Source of the DNA: Paraphotobacterium marinum
GTDB lineage: Bacteria > Pseudomonadota > Gammaproteobacteria > Enterobacterales > Vibrionaceae
Assembly (NCBI RefSeq): GCF_002216855.1
Contig: NZ_CP022356.1
Coordinates: 558,001 to 622,000, forward strand
Reading direction: 5' to 3'
Length of the DNA: 64,000 nucleotides
Shown in pieces: positions 1 to 10,300 of the stretch; within the stretch, counting starts at the first letter, position 1; every line of letters begins with the position of its first letter. The notes under the pieces are model-generated. The model was not told where the DNA came from. It worked only from the letters and a program-made list of their open reading frames with translations, and made no database searches. A program made the translations under genes and the position numbers.

Positions 1-567
1 ATATCTCGGATGACTAAAATTAATGTTGCAGCTGTACACATTGAAGACCAAAACATACAATTTAAAAGATGTGGACACCTTCAAGGAAAACAAGTTGTGT
101 CTAAAAGTGAGATGTGTGAGAGAGTTAACTATGCATTTACAAGCATACCAGATGACAAAGATTTAGTTATTATGGCTCGGACCGATGCTTATGCAATAGA
201 AGGATTAAATAAGACTATAGAAAGAGCTAAGAGTTATATTGAGAATGGTGCTGAGATGATTTTTGTCGAGTCCCTAAAAACTTTAGATGAATATACCCTA
301 TTCTGCAAAGAGTTAGGTCCAGTACCTGTACTTGCAAATATAACTGAATTTGGTTGTACTCCTCTACTTAAAGATTCTGATCTTGAAAGAGCTGGCGTTT
401 CCATGGCACTTTATCCCAGAAGTATCGAAAGAACAATGATGTATGCAGCTGAAAAAATGATCAATGAAATTGAGATGCATGGAAGTCAGAAAAATTTAAT
501 CAACAAAATGATGGATCGTCATCGCACAAATGAATTATTAAACTATAGCGCATCTGTTATTGATTAA
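1..567 (+). CDS. prpB: Methylisocitrate lyase PrpB, C-terminal part (cut by window start)
   Basis: Cleaves 2-methylisocitrate to pyruvate and succinate, the last step of the methylcitrate cycle for propionate. The frame is open to base 1, so the ATG at 10 is internal and roughly 100 N-terminal residues lie outside the window. Visible family signatures are AAVHIEDQ, then the active-site loop KRCGHLQGK with the catalytic cysteine, then IMARTDA, VLANITEFG and ALYPRS. The C-terminal part ends at the usual family end. A terminator hairpin follows at 580. Other prp genes would be expected upstream, outside the window. Identification is confident from motif order. Confidence 0.93.
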   Translation: MSRMTKINVAAVHIEDQNIQFKRCGHLQGKQVVSKSEMCERVNYAFTSIPDDKDLVIMARTDAYAIEGLNKTIERAKSYIENGAEMIFVESLKTLDEYTLFCKELGPVPVLANITEFGCTPLLKDSDLERAGVSMALYPRSIERTMMYAAEKMINEIEMHGSQKNLINKMMDRHRTNELLNYSASVID

Positions 568-579
568 AAAACATGAAAC

Positions 580-607
580 ACACTTATTTAAGTGTTAGAT
601 TTTTTTC
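580..607 (+). terminator. Intrinsic terminator after prpB
   Basis: ACACTT and AAGTGT form a six-pair stem around an ATTT loop, followed shortly by a run of seven T. It starts 13 bases after the prpB stop codon. Confidence 0.55.
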
Positions 608-638
608 ATTATCCTTATATTTATATTCATTTTTAAAT

Positions 639-664
639 CCCTCAAATCGTTGAGGGTATTTTAT
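639..664. terminator. Hairpin between converging genes
   Basis: CCCTCAA and TTGAGGG pair around an ATCG loop and are followed by TATTTTAT. The hairpin lies between prpB (rightward) and the flavodoxin-fold gene (leftward), so it may stop transcription from either side. The T tract is imperfect. Confidence 0.4.
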
Positions 665-791
665 ATATCTTGTCACCCATAAACTAATGAAACTGACAAA
701 TTTAGTTAGATTAATATCAATTACGTTAGAGGTATCAATATAACGGTATGCGGTAGCACTTAAAACAAGAAATATTATAAAACATTTATAT

Positions 792-1301
792 TTATAAAAT
801 GATATCTTTTATAATATCATCTACTTTTTCTTGGGTTAGTCCGTGCGCATTATACAAAACATGCGTACCAGTGTGTTTGGCCTTTATATATTCTATAGTT
901 GAATATATTGGACATAAAAAATATTCTACACTATATTTGTTTTTTCCTGTTGAACTAAAATCTTGTTCACTTCCACCTGCAGTTACAATTAGATTAAATT
1001 TTTTATTTTTTAATAAAAAATTAGTACTGTAAGCAAAATCTTTAGTGAGAACCTTTTCAAACCATTTCTGTAATAAGTATGGGGCTGAATACCAGTAAAA
1101 AGGAAATAATAAAATAATATCATTGTAAGTAAGTAATTCCTTTTTAATCAAATTAATTGACTCTTTATCATCTAAATCAATATCAGATACGATACTAAAA
1201 TTCACATTTTCAATCTTCCTAAAACTATTAATAATGGTTATGTTAGCATGAGATTCACTTAAATTAGGATGAAAAGATATAACTAAAATGTTTTTTGTCA
1301 T
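792..1301 (-). CDS. NAD(P)H:quinone oxidoreductase-like flavodoxin-fold protein (KefF/MdaB family)
   Basis: A 169-residue single-domain protein of the Flavodoxin_2 family. These FMN enzymes pass two electrons from NAD(P)H to quinones in the cytosol. The first strand and phosphate loop read ILVISFHPNLSES (about 5-17). FPFYWYSAP (66-74) followed by W80 is the typical flavin/quinone-site segment, and TAGGS (107-111) is the second flavin contact. KefF and MdaB are the nearest known relatives; I see no kefC nearby, so a KefF role is not supported. It is the first of three related reductases within 3 kb around soxR. Confidence 0.78.
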   Translation of the reverse strand: MTKNILVISFHPNLSESHANITIINSFRKIENVNFSIVSDIDLDDKESINLIKKELLTYNDIILLFPFYWYSAPYLLQKWFEKVLTKDFAYSTNFLLKNKKFNLIVTAGGSEQDFSSTGKNKYSVEYFLCPIYSTIEYIKAKHTGTHVLYNAHGLTQEKVDDIIKDIIL

Positions 1302-1590
1302 AAAATAATTCCTTGTTATCTAACTGATAAATACAATATTAAACTTTAAAAATTTAGCTATGGCTCTTCCGATACCAATTGAGGCGCATAGGCCAACATA
1401 TTTGTTAGCTAAAAATAAATTACAATCTCCAAATCAAACCACTCAAATTTAGCATTATAAACTTAAGTGCCACTTAATTTTTTTGCCTTAATTAATGAAC
1501 AGCTTAATTTTTATAAACAGCGGTATACTTTTCATTTTTACATGTAGCACTGTTTATATCCCTATAGTTTATCGACTATATTTCATATGA

Positions 1591-2010
1591 TTAGCTCGAA
1601 AGATTACGTAGCTTAGGATCATCACTAAAATACTCAACAAACTCCACTTCAAATCCAGCAGGATCAAGAAAATATACATTTTTTCGGTAAGAGTCTTTAG
1701 TTCCGTATTGAGAAATTGTAAACCCTGCTTGTTTTAGCCTTTCTATTACAGCATCAATATTATTTGTTACATAAGCGAAATGCGCCAAACCTACTTGATG
1801 ACCTTTTATATCTCGGTTTTCTCCCTCACCATGATCGCTAAGTGCAATATATTGGTATTCATTACCAAAATGTAGCCAAGTCCGTTGCTTTCCTGACCAC
1901 TCTCCTTTTCCTTCATCCCTTACATACCAATGTGGAAAAGCTGCTTGGTAAAATTTCAGCATTTCTGGGATATCTTTTACTACTAAATTTACATGCTCAA
2001 GCTGGATCAT
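1591..2010 (-). CDS. VOC-family protein (glyoxalase/bleomycin-resistance fold), SoxR-controlled
   Basis: A 139-residue protein with the two-module VOC fold. LEHVNLVVKD opens module one with metal-ligand candidate H6. Module two has GLAHFAYV (H77) and the closing FEVEFVEY, whose Glu (121 or 123) would be the last metal ligand. The substrate cannot be read from sequence; glutathione- or bacillithiol-linked detoxification, drug binding and ring-cleavage are all found in this superfamily. The start is supported by AAGGAG seven bases upstream. It is divergent from soxR and its promoter carries a SoxR box in a 19-bp spacer, so induction by redox-cycling compounds is likely. GC content looks higher than in neighbours. 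Confidence 0.8.
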   Translation of the reverse strand: MIQLEHVNLVVKDIPEMLKFYQAAFPHWYVRDEGKGEWSGKQRTWLHFGNEYQYIALSDHGEGENRDIKGHQVGLAHFAYVTNNIDAVIERLKQAGFTISQYGTKDSYRKNVYFLDPAGFEVEFVEYFSDDPKLRNLSS

Positions 2011-2049
2011 ACTGTTCTCCTTATTCCTTTATCCAAGCCAACATTTAGC

Positions 2050-2080
2050 ATAATAAAACCTAAACTTAAGTTGAGGTAAA
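2050..2080 (-). promoter_or_regulatory. SoxR box inside a 19-bp-spacer promoter of the VOC gene
   Basis: The near-perfect 18-bp palindrome CCTAAACTTAAGTTGAGG (2059-2076) matches the architecture of the known SoxR box (CCTCAAG..CTTGAGG type). On the minus strand it sits between a -35 element TTTACC (2080-2075) and a -10 element TATTAT (2055-2050) with exactly 19 bases between them. This long spacer is the hallmark of MerR/SoxR-activated promoters. The predicted start is about 33 bases before the VOC start codon. The same box is well placed to autoregulate soxR on the other strand. Confidence 0.8.
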
Positions 2081-2124
2081 GAGTTTTTTTCAATATAATT
2101 TAAAATGTTTATAGGAGACTTATT

Positions 2125-2568
2125 TTGAAGAATAAAATGGCTTGGACAGTTGGAGAAGTTGCAAAACGTTGCGGCATTAAGGTAAGCACTTTACATTTTT
2201 ATGAAAAAAAAGGGTTGATTTACAGTAGCCGTAACGCTGGTAATCAAAGACGATATCAAAAAGAAGTGCTTCGGCGCGTATCCGTAATCAAAGCTGCACA
2301 AAAAATGGGAATAACGTTAGAGGAAATCAAGCAAGCCTTTGCTTCTCTCCCCGATGAACGTGTGCCTTCAGCGGAAGATTGGGAAGTACTTGCTACAAAG
2401 TGGCGAGAAAGTCTCAACCAACGTATAGCCTATATGGAACGTGTTAGAGATCGCCTTACTGGTTGCATAGGCTGCGGCTGTCTATCAATGAAAAGCTGTC
2501 CTATGTACAATAAAGACGATCAACTGGAAAATGAAGGACCGGGACCGGTGCTATTAGAAAGAAATTAA
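2125..2568 (+). CDS. soxR: Redox-sensitive transcriptional activator SoxR
   Basis: A 147-residue MerR-family activator that senses redox-cycling agents through a [2Fe-2S] cluster. The winged helix covers about residues 6-75 (TVGEVAKRCGIKVSTLHFYE and the following QRRY wing), followed by the dimerisation helix. The cluster motif is C114-x2-C117-x-C119-x5-C125, exactly the SoxR pattern. I chose the TTG start at 2125 because AGGAGA lies six bases upstream; the ATG at 2137 is too far from it. Codon use is visibly richer in G+C than the surroundings, which suggests acquisition. The VOC gene is divergent and the nearby reductases are plausible regulon members; no soxS is present, as in most non-enteric bacteria. 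Confidence 0.93.
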   Translation: MKNKMAWTVGEVAKRCGIKVSTLHFYEKKGLIYSSRNAGNQRRYQKEVLRRVSVIKAAQKMGITLEEIKQAFASLPDERVPSAEDWEVLATKWRESLNQRIAYMERVRDRLTGCIGCGCLSMKSCPMYNKDDQLENEGPGPVLLERN

Positions 2569-2790
2569 AACCCAAATATTTAACATACATTTCTGTTTTT
2601 TCATACAGTGACCTATTGGTCTTCAAATCTTCATTTCGATTCTTTAGGTTACATGATTCAATCATCTAAAATTTATGAATATTAAAATTGGGATAGTCAT
2701 TCCCATTCTTGTCACTTATCAGGCATCCTTCAAATCATTATAATATTTTTAAATAGCAATAATTGTAACAACAGTAAAAGGTACATTAGT

Positions 2791-3381
2791 ATGAAAAAAG
2801 TATTAATCATAAATGGACACGAGAAATTCGGTGATTTTGCTCAAGGAGATCTAAACAACAAAATTATTGACTTAGCCGATTCATTTTTCAAAGAGAAAGG
2901 ATTTGAAATAAAACATTCAGTCGCAGCCCAAGAGTTTGATGTAAAGGAAGAAGTTGCTAAGCATATGTGGGCTGATTTAATTTTTGTTCAAGCTCCTCTG
3001 TATTGGATGAGTGTACCTGCTGCCTTTAAAAATTACATGGATCAAGTTTATACTGGTGGAATTGATGGAGAGCTTTGTGATCATGACGGTCGAACAAGAA
3101 GCGATGAAAATGCATTTTATGGTATGGGTGGCCTAAGATCCAATACGCATTATATGCTAAGCGTTACTATGAATGCACCAGAATCAGCTTTCAATTCGTC
3201 AGAACCTTTTTTTGAAGGAAAAAGTGTCGATGATTTATATTGGCCAGTTCATCTTAATTTTAAGTTTTTTGGCATGAAGCCTCTTCAAACATTTGTTATG
3301 CATGATGTTTACAAAAATCCAAGTATAGAAAAAGACTTAGCTCGATTACCTCATCACTTAGAAAATGTTCTAGTTAGTTAA
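2791..3381 (+). CDS. mdaB: NAD(P)H quinone oxidoreductase, MdaB family
   Basis: A 196-residue flavodoxin-fold reductase close in length and motif order to MdaB (modulator of drug activity B), which reduces quinones with two electrons and so avoids semiquinone formation. KVLIINGHEKFG opens the protein. QAPLYWMSVP (67-76) is the MdaB-type flavin/quinone segment, followed by KNYMDQVYTGG. The conserved YGMGGLR and DLYWPVHLNFKFFGM segments also fit. The gene is isolated, with its own 220-base upstream region, and lies beside soxR, consistent with redox stress. The related Flavodoxin_2 protein KefF is the main alternative. Confidence 0.85.
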   Translation: MKKVLIINGHEKFGDFAQGDLNNKIIDLADSFFKEKGFEIKHSVAAQEFDVKEEVAKHMWADLIFVQAPLYWMSVPAAFKNYMDQVYTGGIDGELCDHDGRTRSDENAFYGMGGLRSNTHYMLSVTMNAPESAFNSSEPFFEGKSVDDLYWPVHLNFKFFGMKPLQTFVMHDVYKNPSIEKDLARLPHHLENVLVS

Positions 3382-3399
3382 TACGAGCTTTATCATAAG

Positions 3400-3945
3400 C
3401 TAACTTCTAATGTATGCTGCTATTCTTTTTCCGAACATTCTAGCAGTTTCAAGATCGCCAATGGATGGCGCTTCTTCAGCTGAAGCATCTGCTGGACTTT
3501 GTGCTAATAAACCAGAAAAACCGCCAAGATAATTGATATCATCCCTTTTTGAATCCTTTTGGTTCGCAGGCATCAAGGCAGTTCCCATCCAAACCATACC
3601 ATGTTGCATGGCTAATGTGATTAAATAAGAAATAGTCATTCCTTTATCTCCATTCATGGAACCTGAATTCGTAAAACCAGCTGCAATTTTATCTTTCCAG
3701 TCCATGTTAAACCAGCGTTTACTTGAAGCATCTGCAAATTTTTTAAACTGCCAGGAAACCATTCCCATATAGGTTGGACTACCAAAAATAATTGCGGTGG
3801 CATTGTCTAGTAGACTCCAATCTTTTTCCGAAAGCTCTCCTTCTTGGTTAATTTTCACAAGAACTCCATTAGAGCCCTCAGCAACAGCCTGAGCTTGTTT
3901 TTCAGTATGTCCATAACCACTGTGATAAACAATAATAATTGACAT
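3400..3945 (-). CDS. NAD(P)H-dependent flavodoxin/WrbA-like reductase
   Basis: A 181-residue flavodoxin-like FMN protein. The phosphate-binding loop is VYHSGYGHT (6-14) and the second flavin loop is FGSPTYMGMVSWQFKKF (54-70); TNSGSMNGDKG forms the third. This resembles WrbA and related NAD(P)H:quinone reductases rather than electron-carrier flavodoxins. I take the ATG at 3945, preceded by GAGG with six-base spacing, rather than an upstream start 11 codons earlier that lacks a ribosome site. It is convergent with mdaB, 18 bases apart. Codons look slightly richer in GC than neighbours, as in soxR. Confidence 0.8.
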   Translation of the reverse strand: MSIIIVYHSGYGHTEKQAQAVAEGSNGVLVKINQEGELSEKDWSLLDNATAIIFGSPTYMGMVSWQFKKFADASSKRWFNMDWKDKIAAGFTNSGSMNGDKGMTISYLITLAMQHGMVWMGTALMPANQKDSKRDDINYLGGFSGLLAQSPADASAEEAPSIGDLETARMFGKRIAAYIRS

Positions 3946-4088
3946 AAAGTACCTCACTACTGAACCATAATTACACATATTTATTTATAGTTTTATTTTA
4001 AGAAAAATAAAACTTTTTTTACAAAAAGTTAACATCAATATTATTTCAATATTCTAATTATATTTTTTCAATCGGTTAAGGACTTAAC

Positions 4089-5296
4089 TCATATAACTTT
4101 TCCAAAAGTTATAATTCTAGACTCATTACTGATTAGTTTTAATCCAATAAAACAAAGAAGGCATGAAAGCCAGACTAAATAAATTGGGTTAAACATGCTA
4201 GCAAACAATGGTGATAAGCCACCAAAAAAAGCAAACCCAACATTAAATGATATAGCTACACCAGTATATCTTATATTTGTTGGGAAAATTCCTGCGATAA
4301 CACTTGGGAATGTACCTGTAATTACCCCCGATATAACCCCTAAAACAAAAAAGCTTACTGTCATAGATAAAAGATTGCCATGTAAATTAATCAGTTCGTA
4401 AAAAGGGACAATAAATATTGCTAAAAACACAACCCCAATGGTAAGAAATTTTACTCGTCCTATAAAATCTGACAACGCTCCCATCAGAGCCATACAGCTC
4501 AAATAAGCTATCATACTTATCGTTGTTAAATAGGTGATTTCACCAGTGTTATAATTCCCAAAATTTTTTAAATAACTCACCATTGAAATAAATAATAAAC
4601 TGACGATTGTAGCACCTAAACTAGTAACCAAAATTCCTGAAATCACTTTGCGTTTATGAGATTTAAAAACGGAAATAATTGGAATTTTATAGAAATCTTT
4701 TATATTTGAAAAACCGAAGTTTCTGTCAAATTTTTTCTCAATAGAAAACTTAAAAATGAGAATACGGCACCTAGGAAAAACGCTGTTCTCCAACTTGATA
4801 GATTTAACGAATGTACAAGGTTTGCAACCAGAATTCCTAAATTATTAAATAAGAACAGAAGACCACATGCTAACCCTGGGCTTTTCTTAGAATGCTCTAC
4901 AATATATGTAATGGCCCCAGGTATTTCTCCTCCCAATGCTAAGCCTTGAATCATTCGAAGGGTAACAAACGTGATAGTACCGAACCAACCAACAGCGGAA
5001 AATGAAGGAGTCAAAGACATTGCTAGTGTTGTAACTCCCATCAAAAAAATAGAGTTCATAAAAACTTTTTTACGGCCAATCCTGTCACCAAAATGACTAA
5101 AAAAAACGCCTCCAATTGGCCTGACTAAATATCCAATAGCAAATAAAATCAAAACAGAAACTATTTCTAAGTTTGGATTATTATTTGGAAAATAGGTTTG
5201 TCCAATTTGTTGTGAAAATGATGCAAAAATCACAAAATCATAAAGTTCAATTGAGCCACCAAGACTAACTATCCCTATAAGTTTAACTAAATTCAT
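4089..5296 (-). pseudogene. MFS transporter of the metabolite:H+ symporter (ProP/KgtP-like) type, one frameshift
   Basis: Two overlapping frames together encode one 12-helix transporter of about 400 residues. The upstream part (4700-5296) has the start LIGIVSLGGSIELYDF, the loop 2-3 motif GDRIGRKK (residues 70-77) and RMIQGLALGGE, typical of metabolite:H+ symporters. The downstream part (to 4089) has the loop 8-9 motif GALSDFIGR and the remaining helices. Adding one T to the T5 run at 4709-4713 joins them as ..TSVFSNIKDFYKIPI. The reading break is either a sequencing undercall or a recent inactivating deletion, since both halves are otherwise intact. The substrate cannot be told; organic acids or betaine/proline are usual for the family. 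Confidence 0.75.
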
Positions 5297-5573
5297 CCTA
5301 TCTTTTTACCTCAATAAAAATTGAACACATAATGATTTATAACCTTGAGTTAGACTCAATACTGATTACAAATAAAATATATGCGTTGCTTGAAAGGACT
5401 TTAGACTACATCGAGTAATTTTGAATTAAAATAAGCTTTACACCTTAAATTTTAAAGTCAGGACTAAATTTTATAACGTGATTAGGGTTAGAAAGCTTAG
5501 TTAAACAATATACGTACAAATACAAAATATTTTAAAAGGTAAATTAAAATTTAATTTTATCCAATTTAACCTC

Positions 5574-6029
5574 TTAATTTTTTTTCACTGTTCTAAGGTG
5601 TGCATCAATATATTCTAAAATATCATTTTCTTCTTCACTCGATTGATTTTCTAGACTTTTAGTTTTCAATTTAAAGCGATTGTTTTGCTTTGATCTTCGA
5701 AAGTAATGAATGGTTAAAAAAATGCAGAACAAACCTACTACAAAATAAACACCCAAAAGCACAAAAATATTGTTAGTAAAGTTTTCTATCATTAAATTTT
5801 GAGTAAAAGAGCCTTCATCAGAAAGAGTATCAACATTGTTAATCAAGACAACTTGAGATAACAAGCTTCCAACGATAATTGATGTTAAAGCAAAAAACAA
5901 AAGATAGTTGAAGAGTTTAATAACCCTAATAATCGGATAGAAACTCATACTTTTCAATGAAAAGATTTTCATCAATAAGGTCATTAAAACCATTATTAAT
6001 ATAAGGATGTTAGAAATATCATAAATCAT
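5574..6029 (-). CDS. Unrecognised three-helix membrane protein
   Basis: A 151-residue protein that I do not recognise. It has hydrophobic segments at about 3-22, 37-58 and 89-112, and a charged C-terminal tail (RRSKQNNRF.. to KKN) that should be cytosolic. The ATG at 6029 is preferred to one 16 codons upstream because AGGAA sits six bases before it. It stands alone between the broken transporter and a Gfo/Idh/MocA oxidoreductase, with about 275 bases of AT-rich spacer downstream. No catalytic motif is visible. Confidence 0.5.
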   Translation of the reverse strand: MIYDISNILILIMVLMTLLMKIFSLKSMSFYPIIRVIKLFNYLLFFALTSIIVGSLLSQVVLINNVDTLSDEGSFTQNLMIENFTNNIFVLLGVYFVVGLFCIFLTIHYFRRSKQNNRFKLKTKSLENQSSEEENDILEYIDAHLRTVKKN

Positions 6030-6153
6030 AAAAGATTCCTTGTTTTTATAATTGGATCGACAAAGAAAAACATTCACTACTCTGTCGAACTGATAAATTT
6101 AATACTACACCTTAAATAAAAATATACCCTATTTAAATTGTAAAAACGAGGAA

Positions 6154-7128
6154 TTAATCATCATCTGGAAAAACAACTCCAATTTGCTTTCTTATTTCAG
6201 TTAAAACTTCTGAAACAATCAATGAACGATTTATCTCTTGCTCTAACATTTGTTTTTTTTCAACTCTTTGGCAAAACTCCTGTGCTTCATATACCATACG
6301 ATTATCATTTTGCAGAACCCCAATATCTTTTTGAAAATCTTTATTCTGTAATTTAATTTGGCTTATAATATTTAAATTTTGGATGACTAATGATGCTTTC
6401 TCTCCTTGAATTTCACTAGGAACAAATGAATTACTTACTTTAGAATGTTGAATAACAACATTGAAGTCATGATAACTCATGATCACTTGGCCATTAGCAT
6501 CTACACCCGAAGAAAGAAGCGTGCCAAAGGCCTGAACATTTTGAGGTTTGCCCCACAACTCAACTGCTAACGCAACCATATAATACCCAATATCCATTAT
6601 AGATCCATTAGAAAACTCAGGATTAAAGGTATTTGGGTTTTCACCGTTTAAAAATTTTAAATACCTAGATGAATATTGACAATATGAAAATGAAGCAGAT
6701 CTTATTTTACCGAGAGACTTTAAATTTTCTTTTAACACTTTAAAGTTTGGATTATATGGTGTGGTGAAGGCTTCAAAAAGAACCACTTTATTTGATTTTG
6801 CAACATCAAACATTTGTTTTGATAATTCATAGTTGGACGAAAGTGGTTTTTCACAAATGACATTTTTTCCATGATTCATGAGCTTGATGGCATAAGGTGC
6901 ATGAAGTGAATTTGGACTTGCGATATAAACGCTATCGAAATCCTTTGATTTTGCAAATTCATCTATATCGTTAAAAATTGACGAACATTGATATTTTTTT
7001 CCAAAATCGATCCCTCTTTCAATTGTTCTTGAAAAGATAGATTTTAGTTTATATTTTTTTGTTTCCAGAGCTGCATCAATAAATTGCTCCGTAATCCAGT
7101 TAGTTCCAATTATACCTAGATTTATCAT
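6154..7128 (-). CDS. Gfo/Idh/MocA-family NAD(P)-dependent oxidoreductase
   Basis: A 324-residue two-domain dehydrogenase. The N-terminal Rossmann fold begins LGIIGTNWIT (4-13), and the family motif CEKP (92-95) supplies the catalytic lysine. The second domain has the MDIGYYMVALA segment, corresponding to the family G-x-Y/H active-site region. Members oxidise or reduce cyclic sugars, inositols or dihydrodiols. Sequence alone does not fix the substrate; the pattern is most like the dimeric dihydrodiol dehydrogenase/YdgJ-type branch. The gene stands alone with no sugar-transport neighbour. Confidence 0.82.
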   Translation of the reverse strand: MINLGIIGTNWITEQFIDAALETKKYKLKSIFSRTIERGIDFGKKYQCSSIFNDIDEFAKSKDFDSVYIASPNSLHAPYAIKLMNHGKNVICEKPLSSNYELSKQMFDVAKSNKVVLFEAFTTPYNPNFKVLKENLKSLGKIRSASFSYCQYSSRYLKFLNGENPNTFNPEFSNGSIMDIGYYMVALAVELWGKPQNVQAFGTLLSSGVDANGQVIMSYHDFNVVIQHSKVSNSFVPSEIQGEKASLVIQNLNIISQIKLQNKDFQKDIGVLQNDNRMVYEAQEFCQRVEKKQMLEQEINRSLIVSEVLTEIRKQIGVVFPDDD

Positions 7129-7388
7129 CTATAATACCCCTTGTAAATTATATGTGAGTATCTCTTTTAAAAAGATACTCTTAAACTATTTCCCATGATT
7201 ATAATACTTTAATTGTAGAAAACTGGACAAAGCAGATACAAAATTAGACAAAGTTATAAAGTCTTAGATTTGAAAAAATTAAATGAAGTTTTATCAGCAT
7301 ACAAATTATTTTAAATAAAAACACAAAAAGTATAATCTTTATTTCATTCTATAAGAACATAAAATACTTAAAAAAGTATTAAAATAAA

Positions 7389-10300
7389 TCAATTTTTAGC
7401 GTAATCAATTAAGGCATTATATGTATTAATTAACTCCAACTGTCTTAATTGAGTTGCTTTGGTATATTGTAATTTAGGGTTTGCAACAATTATCGCCAAA
7501 CACTTTGCCCTCGATATTGCTACATTTAAACGATTTTTATCAAACAAAAAATCAACACCCCTTGGTGAATCCTCAGCATTACTAGCGCACATACTTAAAA
7601 TGACAATAGGGGCTTCTTGTCCTTGAAACTTATCAACACTTCCTATTTTAGCTCCTTCACCAAGGACATTTTTTAAAATATTCACCTGGTGGTTATAAGG
7701 TGAAATAAATAAAAAATCATCTATTGAAATTTTCCTAGATAATTTTTTCTTCTTATCTAAAATTAGTTCTTTTTTAAGTAATTCTTGTACAATGGCTTCA
7801 ATCATCTTGGCCTCTTCAATTGATGCCTGACTATTACCCTCATGTTTTACAGGAACATAACAGATTCCACTCACTTTATTTATTATGGTGTTTTGACTAT
7901 TATTAAGTTCGTCTTTTATAAGTCTCAAGTCATTATCTGGATGAGACAATAATTTAGAATCATATATGAATTTACTTATGAATTGATTGATAGCGGAATG
8001 CATTCTATATGTGGTGTCTAAAAATATCCCCATATCCGGGGAAATAGTCGATTGACATTCAAGCAAATAATCTAAAGTAGATTTTCCATTATCAAAGGGA
8101 TGTGATCCTTGTATAGGTTGGCCCAACTGCATTTGATCACCCATTAATATAATGTTTCTGGCAGCTTGTCCCATCCCAATTAAATTAGCAATAGAAACTT
8201 GCCCTGCTTCATCGATAAATAAATAATCAAATTTCTGATCTAACTCTGCTCTTGAAAAACCCCATGCGGTACTTCCAATCACTACACCTTCTTCAATCTT
8301 AGAATCTATTTTTGCTGTTGATTTCAAAACTTCAATGTTATTTTCTAAAATTTCTGGACCCGTATCTTTCGTACAATAGAAGTTCCCTAGAATTTTATGT
8401 TCATCACAATATTTTTTGGTACTTACTAATAAATGATTAATGGCTTTATGACTATTACTTGAAATAGCAATAGTTTGCCCATCTCTTATTAATTCACCAA
8501 TTATATGCTTACCAGTGTAGGTTTTTCCGGCACCAGGAGGACCTTGTATCACAAGATAGCTATTATCTAAATGTTTTACAGATTCAATAATACAGTCTAA
8601 ATAATTATGGTTTTTATTCAATTGATCATTAAAAAATGATTGTACATTTTTATGTTTTTCATGTTTGAAATTTGGACTTCTTCTAAGGAAAAAATCCAAA
8701 ACTGCTGTTCTGCATTCATTATCATAGTGTTCACTAAAGTCAGTACAAAAACGACTGATGGCATCCTCTATCACTCTAGCACCGATGATCTCATCAGGAA
8801 TCAAGCTAATAGTTTTAGGTAAATCAGTTCCACATGAGATAGCAATTATGCCTTTATTTAAATCACTTAAATCTTTTTTAAAGGTGACACTAATATTTTT
8901 TCCATCATCTTTAAACTCACTATGAAGAAAAAAACGTTCACTTTTGATACCCTTAAAATCTTGTGAAGTATCAAAATGATATTCATATACTGGGTTACCT
9001 CTTTTAGATGGTTTATAAGGTTCAACATCGGTTTGGTTACAATTTGCTAAACAGTCAAAATCCTCATATAACTCATAATGAGACATTGATAAACGATCGA
9101 AGAATTTCCACCATACAGGTTTATTTTCTCTTTTATGAAAGGTTAATAACCCAGACAGATTTTCTGATAAGTTCTGTTTATCCTTGTTGATCGAGTCATC
9201 CTTTGAAAGTTTTAACAGATGTGCTTTAAGCGTATCGAGTTCTTCATCCATCCCCTTTAAAGATTCATTTGCAGAGGGAATATTAACAAAAGAAATTTTA
9301 TTGAGTTTCTGTTGTTCAAAAAGCCATTGGTAAAGCTCCTGTGTTGAGTTACAGTCATCAATATTATAATTTCTAATATCTGCAAGAATTTCAGACTCCC
9401 TCCAGTCCTTGCTCTCTAATCCGTTATCAAATAATGATCTCCAATTTTCATATACTACAACTGAATCACCGCCATTTTCTACCTCAGTTTCTCGTTTACC
9501 ACGATAAAGATGTTCAACATTTTTAATTGAATATTTGGGCTCACCAATTAATAACCCCGTTTTAACAACTTTATATAAATCAACAAATACATTGTGCCTT
9601 AAAAGGTTATCTACTTCTTTTTCGCATACATTATAACGTCCCATGAGCTTTCTACAGGCAGCAATTTCATAGTTAGCATAATGATAGATATGCATGTTTG
9701 GATCATTAACCCAACGCTCATAAACCCAGACAATAAATTGTTGAAAAGCAATTTTTTCTTCTTCTTGATTATGAGCCCAAAAATCAATGAATTGTCGCTG
9801 TCCTTCCGGATCAAAGTAAGTTGCTCCCCACAAATACTCAAGCCCACCTTCCGTTAAAGGAAACCCTTCTATATCGAAAAAAACATCTTTTTTTGAAGGT
9901 GGCGGTAATAAGGCAAGACCTTTCTTCTCTCCTAAATTTGGAGGAATCACTTTAAAAGCTGGCGAACAATTTGGGTCCAGTTGTTTATTTTTTTTGTTTG
10001 ATTTTGAATTTCTGCTTGTGCTTTAAGCTTTGCAAATATATCTGGCTGTATACCTGGAATTTTTATTTCATTCGACTCCAATAGTTGAGTGAAAGTCACA
10101 ATATTATGTTTTTTTAATTTTTTAACTTGTCCTTTAGTAATCCCTGCTATTTGCAATAAATCGTCTTTTTCTAAAAGGAGTGTACTCACATAATTATTCC
10201 ATTCACCATATGCTTTAGAATCTTCTAAATTAGGCATTTGGTTCATATCAAACTCATCATGATATTTTATAAAATCATCTTTTATACTTAAATAATAAAA

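Noticed and set aside
799-1032. Plus-strand ORF opposite the first flavodoxin-fold gene
   Set aside because: Lies inside a well-supported gene in the reverse frame; no family motif.
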